Below are positions 57,301 to 64,000 of a DNA stretch of 64,000 nt, piece after piece (position 1 is the first letter of the stretch; every line of letters begins with the position of its first letter). The DNA comes from Klebsormidium nitens. Taxonomy: Eukaryota; Streptophyta; Klebsormidiophyceae; Klebsormidiales; Klebsormidiaceae. The stretch is taken from NCBI GenBank assembly GCA_000708835.1, contig DF237145.1, positions 86,010-150,009 on the forward strand. Direction: 5' to 3'. Both the position numbers and the translations under genes were made by a program. A model generated the notes under the pieces. It saw only the letters and a program-made list of their open reading frames with translations. It made no database searches and had not been told where the DNA came from.

Positions 57301-60300
57301 GGGAAAGCCAGTAGCACGAAGGGGAGGGTGAAGCGCCCCTGAATGCCCGTCATCTTCTCGGCCATGCTTTCTGTCACCTAGATTAAGCCAAGGCGGCGAC
57401 GGCACACAAAACAAAGTTAGAAACGACACGATGAAATGAGCTAGGAGGCACGCTGCGGAGAGCCGTGCTTACCAGGTAGAAGGGAAAGGCGAACAGAGCG
57501 ATGGGGAAGGTCAGGCGGCCGAAGCGGGCGAAGGGGTCCAGGTCCTTAAAAATGCTTTCGGTGACCTGGGAGTGGCGTCAGAGAGGGGCGTGAGCGCCGG
57601 GCTTCTCTTCTGAGGTGGATACTCAAACCACCTTTTACGAGTGGTTTCATCTCTTCCTTTCAGGAATACATAAGTTCCTTTCAGGAATACATAAGGGCAG
57701 CTTGCGTCTCTCTTCTTCCTCAAACTATCAAAAATAACAGCCTGCCGAATCCTGAGCCGATCAGACACGAAATGATTTCAGAGGTGAGTCTAATCTCTAC
57801 ATTCGCTCCTGCAAACAGTTCCCTCCAAAAGCAATTCCTACCAATCGAACACTGAGCTTCTGACACCCAACAATACAACAGATTCCGACTGGTTGAGCAT
57901 GTAACAATCCACGATGGGATGAACAACAGCTGCCATCTTTCAGTGCTACTCAAGACTTTAACATCAGAATTGGCAGCTTTGGAAAAATCAGACTGATTTT
58001 CTGCCTCCAATCTTGATGCATCCGTCTAACTTACCGGATGCCAGGACTCGTCATTCTCAACGTGGCCATGGTTTTGGTGGTGGGTCCTGTGGCTGATGCG
58101 CCTGCAATGTCAAGAGTTGCAGCAGAATGATCATGCTGAGGGTGTCAACACAGAGTTCCAACATGCTTCTTGTGACTAACTTTTGGCCCGCACAGGCAAC
58201 GCCTAGCACAACTCAAGCCCTTCTGCTCATTTCGTGTGATTCTTTTTAGACCTAACCTTTTCCAGTGGTCATGGTAGCAGTTCCCTGATGGTAGCAGTTC
58301 CCTGATCGAATCTCAGGATTGTGATTGCCGTGCTAAATCTGCCCCCAATACTCCTTTTCCAAACAGTACCCCGTTTGTCAGGATGCATTTGATGCGTGCT
58401 CAGATCACCAAATCTGGTCAGGATGCAAGTCCAGATTCCTTCAGTTAATTAAATGACCTTCGAGAAAGCCAACAAGGTCGTGCCGATTTCCGCATCCTTA
58501 AGCGTTGCAATAAGTAAACGGACATTGATAGCATGTTATGATCAAGAACACAACCTCAACTCCGACGTCACTTGGTCGATCACTTTACTCGCAAAGGGCC
58601 ACGGTAGAAATGAGTAACATGCACCTTTCAAGGTCTCAAGGAGAGAAGGAAAAGGAAAGAGGCTTTAAATAGAAGAAGCAAGAGTGATAGGGTACCAGGA
58701 TCTTACCAGCCGTGATAGGGTACAAGGATGGAGGAGTGGGTGAGGTGGCCAATAAAGTCGTTCAGCTTCTTGTTGCTGGAAAAGCTACCATGCCCGCTGC
58801 AGGTTGAGAATTAGATGGTTGATAACCAAGCCAAGAGTGGACCCTGTGCCAACCGACTGGGCACCGTTGGGTTTGAAAGTTTGGCGCCTTGGGCCGCAGT
58901 TGGGAAACGACAGCATCCAGTCACTGTTCTGACACAGCACAACTCTAGGAAGAACCCCAGAGGAAGTGCGCGGCTTCAAAAGCAGAGTTTCTGCTCTTAA
59001 GAAAATGCTGTCATGACCTATGTTGCTGGCTAAACTCAAGAAAGACAGAAAGATCTTACATACTCAACAACGATGAGAAATCAACTCTCCCTGAGCACCA
59101 AAGTAGTCCACTTGAGGTTTGTATGCATGCGCCTGCTGCCACAGCGTCTGCTTTTTGAGAGACCACTGGGAGAGAAGACTTCTGAACCCCAAGGAGGGTG
59201 CTCCACTAAAGAGATGCCAGCTCTATGCTTACTCTCAAGGGATGAAGAAAGTGATGCTTCAAGCGAACCCTAAGCAATAACCAATCTTACCGTCAAGAGT
59301 CACATCACTCAGAACTTCTCTACAGATCAATCAGAACTTCCAAACTGGGTCCTTTTGAGCCAACACCAAAGATTGTCAAATTGATTTTGAAAGCAGAGCC
59401 ACGAGTTTTTTTCGGCTTGAATGACAATGTTGTCTGTTCAACTTGGCCAGCCACCAAGCTGGTCAATCTAATTATAAAGGATCTCAATACCAGATCCTTA
59501 TCGCTGTTATTTACTCAACCCTCTTGTATGTGTCCACATGCTCTTCCGGGGTTTCACCACTGACACTGCTAGAACTCTCGGGTACCTAGTACTTGGAGCC
59601 CTGACCCCTTACTTCATCAGAGACAGCAGGCAAAGATCCTGCGATAATAAAAACTCTTGTATTTTCCCTTTTGTGCATCTGGAGGTCAATCACCAGTCAC
59701 CTGGTACATGTCTACTAGAGCTCGCCTCAATCATCCCTTCTTGAGGGACTTCATTTTAGTCAGCTAGAAAGGATCGCAAAGCACCCACCACTGCCATTGC
59801 AATCTTTACTTTCAAACTGGCTGTGGAGAGTCCAACTAAATTTTTCCAACTTGCCAAAATTCGCTCACCAGTCATGCCCCACCACAAAGAGCGCCCAGAA
59901 CATGGTCCCCTGCGCCAACCAGTACAGCGGCCATGTGACCCAGCTGTTCACTGCCGCCGCCGCCGCCGCCAGTCCAAAGACCACCAACACATCCCTTGCC
60001 AAATACGTCATTGACCTCAGAGTGTTCTTTTCCCAGCACTGCTTAGGGATGGCGTTTTTGATGTCAGCAAGCGAGAACGGGGGCTTCGCGCCGTAGTCAA
60101 AGCCAGAGAAGGGGGAGGGGTTCTCTTCTTCCGGAGAAGAGGTGATTGAGGGAGAAGGAGGGGCGGCTACGACCATGGAAGGGCCATGGCTAGGTCTGGT
60201 GGAAGGCCTGCAGATGGAGAATCATGAGATGAGGGGCCTGAACTCATTCTGATAGAAGCGCACATGGCAAACAAAAGCGAGTCGAACGAAATCCCTCATT

Positions 60301-61202
60301 TGGGAAGGCCAGAGGCATAGTTGGGGATGATTTCTACAAGAAATATATCAAGAACGAGCTGTTCGTTGCTTCCAGATACAACATCTAGAGTGAAGCTTTA
60401 CACCTGCCTGCTTGGCATCTACATGTAGGCACTGGCCTATATTGCAAGATGAGCAGCAAAGAACAATCACATGGTAGAGTCTCCAAAAATCCTCCTCAAG
60501 TGCAGGGTCTCAGAAAGCCTGTTTCAAACAGTGATGTTGATCGAATGCATTTCAACCCCTCGATCTGCCTCAGCAAGAGACTGAGCAATAGTACGCCCCT
60601 TGCCCAGTCTTTGATAGTTATGTCCACATCATCAGCTTGGAATCTTCCCAGGATATCCTTTTTCAACGTACAGATCTGGTATAAAATGGAAACACACGGA
60701 CCCGAGGAGGAACCAAGGAAGCTAAAAAGCTGCTCCTATTCTTCTTGGACTCCATAGATCTAGAACTTAGATTGTGCTTGGGGAAACCAGCCTCAGCTCA
60801 TGAGTGGAAATGAATGAAAGGACATTCACTTTTGTGCTCCACGATCCTCCTTGGGCGATAATGGAGCCAGAACCATTATCAAACTTTACCATCCCTGGCT
60901 CTCTAAGCTTACCTCATTCTTGCTCAAAATCACAGAATCAGGTCCAAATCAAATTTTGCAAGTCAAAGCAGTGGCAAACCTCAAATGCATCACCTACGAT
61001 CGTTGGGTGGGCACGTAGATCTCAGAGCACCTCATTACCTGAAAGATAACTGCTGTCCCTGGAAGTTAGACTGCAGCAGATTCTGCTTCCTGATTGGAAG
61101 CACAGCAGATCCTGCCACCCCCCCAGTCCTGCATTGCGTTTGGCTCTGCAGCGAGCAAGATCCCAGAGCAGCGGTCCCTGACCGCACAGCCACGGACGCC
61201 AT
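54388..61202 (-). CDS. FAD7: Chloroplast omega-3 fatty acid desaturase
   Basis: Exons: 61202-61039, 60207-59869, 58796-58707, 58101-58035, then 57565-57473 or 57377-57291, then 56323-56138, 55662-55582, 55104-54967, 54549-54388 (TAA). The protein has 439 residues with the first alternative exon and 437 with the second. It starts with a plastid transit peptide ([20 protein letters not shown]). Histidine boxes are HDCGH (about 166-170), HRTHH (202-206) and HVVHH (369-373), the omega-3 versions; GHGSFS and [14 protein letters not shown] are also diagnostic against omega-6 enzymes. It inserts the third double bond into linoleate (or 16:2) of plastid glycerolipids. The C-terminus ends KKAF without an ER-retrieval dilysine signal in the usual place. 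FAD7 and FAD8 cannot be told apart here, so the symbol means the plastid type. All splice phases fit. Confidence 0.95.
56656..56715 (-). repeat. 30-base direct repeat in a desaturase intron
   Basis: AATAGTGTTTCGGATCTAAC plus the next ten bases occurs twice in tandem without change, with a third partial match after it. Confidence 0.9.
57291..57377 (-). other. Alternative exon 5b of the desaturase
   Basis: 87 bases, phase 0 at both ends, acceptor TCTAG|GTGACA and donor TTG|GTGAGG. It encodes [16 protein letters not shown] and then [13 protein letters not shown], homologous to exon 5a over its whole length. Only one copy of this segment exists in known omega-3 desaturases, so inclusion of both would insert an extra hydrophobic stretch. 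The middle, soluble part differs most. Confidence 0.85.
57473..57565 (-). other. Alternative exon 5a of the desaturase
   Basis: 93 bases, phase 0 at both ends, good acceptor (CTCCCAG|GTCACC) and donor (CTG|GTAAGC). It encodes [18 protein letters not shown] and then a hydrophobic [13 protein letters not shown]. This matches the family segment after the ESWHP motif, up to the start of a membrane region. Confidence 0.88.
57655..57697 (-). repeat. Short direct repeat before alternative exon 5a
   Basis: TTCCTTTCAGGAATACATAA occurs twice in tandem in the intron upstream (minus-strand sense) of exon 5a, about 90 bases from its acceptor. Confidence 0.85.
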
Positions 61203-62684
61203 TATTGCCGAATCCTCTCAACCAACAACCCCGAATGCCACTGCGGTCCCTACTCCCAGCTGCTCTCCGCTCCTGCAGCGAGGCAGGGGTGCAAAATGCG
61301 GAGGACAAATGTGAAAAGATTGCTAGGTCCGCGTCTTCTGAAGTAGGAATGAGCAATGAATACCGACACTGAGTTCAAACCCTCAGTGCCCAACGCCAGT
61401 GCTGTTCACTGTTGCCAAAGCACTGAGGTTGCCAACAGCTCTAGTAGTAGTAGGCTGCACATAGGTACATAGCTGCTGCACGTCTGCTACAGTAGCAGAC
61501 GTGCGCGCTCAAGTGTGCCGAGTCACTGCACTCTGCAGAGTCAGAGTGCAGAACTCGACCTCCGTATCCTGGAACACCAGTGCGCGGGCGCAGTTCAGCC
61601 ACCCTTTTGACGACGTGGATGCACCCGGACGATCTGAAAGATCCGCGGGATCAGTGATTTGGTCACCAAAGATCTTCTTGGAGCCCTTTCACACCTTCGA
61701 CCCGTCAGATCCAGAACGGCCACAAGGGGGCAAGCTGGAGAGTGTGTAAATATGTTATCCTTGCAGATACGACCGCCCTGGCGCCCGCGGGGGCCCGCCC
61801 CAGACCCAGTTCGTGCGTGTCATTCAAATCATTGGTTCGAAGTCCGGCCCCCGGGGACCGGGGAGCCAAAACCGCCACGGTAAACCTTCAGGCACGTGGC
61901 TAATTGTTGCCGCGCGCGCGGTAGGCGGGGCGGCGCGAGTCTCCAATTCCCCCCAACTCTCTCGACCGTCCGATGAGCAGGGTTCAGCCGAGCGCCGTCG
62001 ATCGGCGATTCTGCCGAACTGCAAAGAAAGTGCCCGGTTTGGCTCCGAATGCCATAAGCTATGCACCTTGGCAACGTTGAAAGCCACAAAGGCTGCCTGG
62101 CGAGCCTTCGCGAAGGGCTATACGTTGAGCTGAGCCTGGCACTGTCCGAGCTGAGCCGGCCCCAAGTGCAAATGCAACGACATACATCCATCTTCTGTCC
62201 CATTGCACTACCTCTCACAGTGCGGGCTTGTGAGTGCGAACAACTTGCAAGGCCTTAGCGACGCTACGGAGAGGGCGGGGCGGGATCCAACAGTGCAATG
62301 ATCTGTTCGCGCCGCAACTCCGAATCAAGGTGCGGCGTGCAATTGCGCGCATTGAACCCCATTTTGTGTGCTTCAAGTACCATTGAAGTGCACCGCTCTC
62401 ATTTTGTCTAAAGTGCTGACATATAGCTGGGGACTTTTGGTTTGCTCAGCCTCTGAATGACTCTCGGCCAATGCCGCGAGCTTTGGCAGAGGAGGGTGGT
62501 AGTACTATCATTGTTTGAACTCCGATAGGGCTGCGCCGGAGCAAAGCCACCCCACTTTGGCACATAGCGTGCTCTATACATGCCATCAGATCAAAGTGAC
62601 ATGACCCCCCTTTTGCGTGAGAGTCATCCTGTGGCGCCATTTTCAGCAACGTTCTTTTGTATCATGTGCGGAGTGACGCCCCAA
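61203..62684. promoter_or_regulatory. Upstream region of the desaturase gene
   Basis: About 1.5 kb between the desaturase ATG and the satellite array. It should contain the promoter and 5' UTR. Two strong hairpins are present (listed separately), and a GC-rich stretch lies near 61780-61870. No gene is supported. Confidence 0.5.
61478..61551. repeat. Two adjacent perfect inverted repeats upstream of the desaturase
   Basis: First: GCACGTCTGCTA, spacer CAG, TAGCAGACGTGC (61478-61504). Second: CTGCACTCTG, 6-base spacer, CAGAGTGCAG (61526-61551). Both are perfect. They lie about 275-350 bases upstream of the desaturase start codon and could act as protein-binding palindromes. Confidence 0.85.
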
Positions 62685-64000
62685 GTCAAAAGTTTTGTCT
62701 TGAAGAGCTTAAAAAACTTTTGACTGGTCGGCGCTATTGTTGCTCACAGCGTTTGCGGAACTTAGGAGGAATAGTCAGCCTTGCGAGCGAGTCAAAAATT
62801 TTGTCTTGAAGGACTTAGATGCTTATTCTTAAGAGAGGACTTTTGACTGGTCTGCTCTGTCACTCACAATACCTGTTGGATTGCTGATGAACCGGTCGGC
62901 CTTACAAGCGAATCAACACTTTCGTCTCGAAGAAGGCTTGCATGCTTATATTAAGAGGGAACTTTTGACTCAGTCCCCGCTGTCACTCACAGCGTCTGTT
63001 GGATCTTATGTGGAATGGTCGGCCTTGCGAGCAAGTCAAAACCGTTGTCCTGAAGAGCTCAGCTTATGCTTATATTATAAGGGCCCTTTTAACTGATCGG
63101 CGCTGACACTCAGAGCGTCTGTCGGATCCTGCGTGGAATAGCCGGTCTTGCGAGCGAGTCAAAACTTTTGTCCTAAAGAGCTTAAAAGCTTAATTTACAA
63201 CTTAGGCAACTTTTGCTGATTTGCGCAATCACTCACAAGTTTTTGCGGAAATGGTCAGCTTTGTGCACAAGCGAGTCAAAACTTTTATCCCCAAGAGCTA
63301 AAATGCTCATTATTACGAGGCATCTTTTTGACTGGTTGGCGCTATCAGTCAAAAGCGTTTGAGGATCTTACGTGGAATCGTCGGCCTTGCGAGCGAGTCA
63401 AAACTTTTGTCCTGGAGAGCCTAAATGCATATAGTACGAGGAAACTTTTGACTGGTCCGCGCCATCGCTCACAACTTTTTGCGAAAAATGGTCGGTCTTG
63501 CCTACGAGTCAACATTTTTGTCTTGAAGAGTTCAAATGCTTATATTACGTGGGGACTTTTGACTGGTTGGCGCCATCAGTCACAACGTTTGAGGATCTTA
63601 CGTGGAATGGCCCCGGCCTTGCGACCAAGTCAAAACTCTTGTCCTGGAGAGCTCAAATGCTTATATTACGTGGGGACTTTTGACTGGTTGGCGCTATCAG
63701 TCACAGCGTGCGAGGATCTTCTGTAGAATGGTCGGCCCTGCAAGCGAGTCAAAAGTCTTGTCCTGGCGAGCTCAAAAGCTTATGTCAAGAGGGAAGTTTC
63801 GACTGATCCACGCAATCACACACAACATCTGAGGATCTTGGTTGGAATGGTCGGCCCTGCAAGCGAGTCAAAACTTTTGTCTTGAAGACCTCAAATGCTT
63901 ATATCAAGAGGGAACTTTTGACTGATCCACGTACGATGATTGTGATCATGTTGGCCAGCTATATGCAGGGAGCTGGCAGGATAACTACACACGATCAGCT
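62685..64000. repeat. Tandem satellite, unit about 119 bp, at least 11 copies
   Basis: Units share GGTCGGCCTTGCGAGCGAGT, then CAAAACTTTTGTC, CTTATATTA and CTTTTGACTGG. GTCAAAA-type anchors are at 62685, 62791, 62911, 63035, 63158, 63275, 63397, 63508, 63629, 63748 and 63867, so steps are 106-124 bases. The array thins out on the left and degrades at the right edge (after about 63930). Open frames in it are by-products of the repeat. Confidence 0.92.

Noticed and set aside
61787-61855. tRNA-like GGTTCGAAG with GGGGGCC / GGCCCCC ends
   Set aside because: The ends pair, but the T-stem and D-arm do not form and the length is too short for a tRNA.
61829-62218. 129-codon minus-strand frame upstream of the desaturase
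   Set aside because: GC-rich, no recognisable domain, overlaps other frames of similar length; likely chance.
62881-63832. Open frames with repeated LKCLYY-type protein segments
   Set aside because: They arise from the 119-bp satellite and recur in several frames; not a protein.
62685-64000. CRISPR-like array
   Set aside because: No conserved short direct repeat alternating with unique spacers; whole units are similar, and the genome is eukaryotic.

Overview
The window is intron-rich nuclear DNA from a photosynthetic eukaryote. A plastid omega-3 fatty acid desaturase, two carotenoid cleavage dioxygenases (CCDs) and a plant-type leucine-rich-repeat protein point to the green lineage. A class III adenylyl cyclase and a class I phosphodiesterase are absent from flowering plants, so a streptophyte alga (Klebsormidium-like) or an early-diverging land plant fits best; that placement is inference. 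I rebuilt genes by hand from GT-AG boundaries and codon phase. Five models have a complete reading frame whose total length is a multiple of three; one splice donor in the cyclase gene could not be found.

Layout: (1) 86-4579 (+), 3' part of a coiled-coil protein gene. (2) 5390-22687 (-), a 30-exon gene for a membrane protein of about 1,412 residues: signal peptide, a two-propeller plus Y_Y_Y ectodomain of the kind found in bacterial hybrid two-component sensors, one membrane helix, an adenylyl cyclase and a cyclic nucleotide phosphodiesterase. (3) 25684-35379 (+), a 16-exon gene for a protein of about 994 residues: plastid-targeting-like N-terminus, weak EF-hand-like segment, two cyclic-nucleotide-binding (CNB) domains and a complete CCD. 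(4) 36809-44339 (-), a secreted 780-residue LRR protein with a proline-rich stalk and GPI-type tail. (5) 45387-52710 (+), a 637-residue plastid CCD; one intron holds a 236-base assembly gap. (6) 54388-61202 (-), a plastid omega-3 desaturase (FAD7/8 type) with two alternative versions of one exon. (7) 62685-64000, a tandem satellite with a unit of about 119 bp.

Genes 2 and 3 are head to head, about 3 kb apart. One makes and destroys cAMP under control of an outward-facing sensor; the other carries two cAMP-type binding pockets on a carotenoid-cleaving enzyme. Together they look like a sensor-to-effector cassette linking an external signal to apocarotenoid production. I know of no description of either architecture. 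In the liverwort CAPE protein the phosphodiesterase precedes the cyclase, the reverse of the order here.

A second theme runs through the introns. Many exons are flanked by decayed partial copies of themselves, usually 110-165 bp apart, some keeping splice sites. In the desaturase gene one such duplicate is still intact and looks like a mutually exclusive exon.
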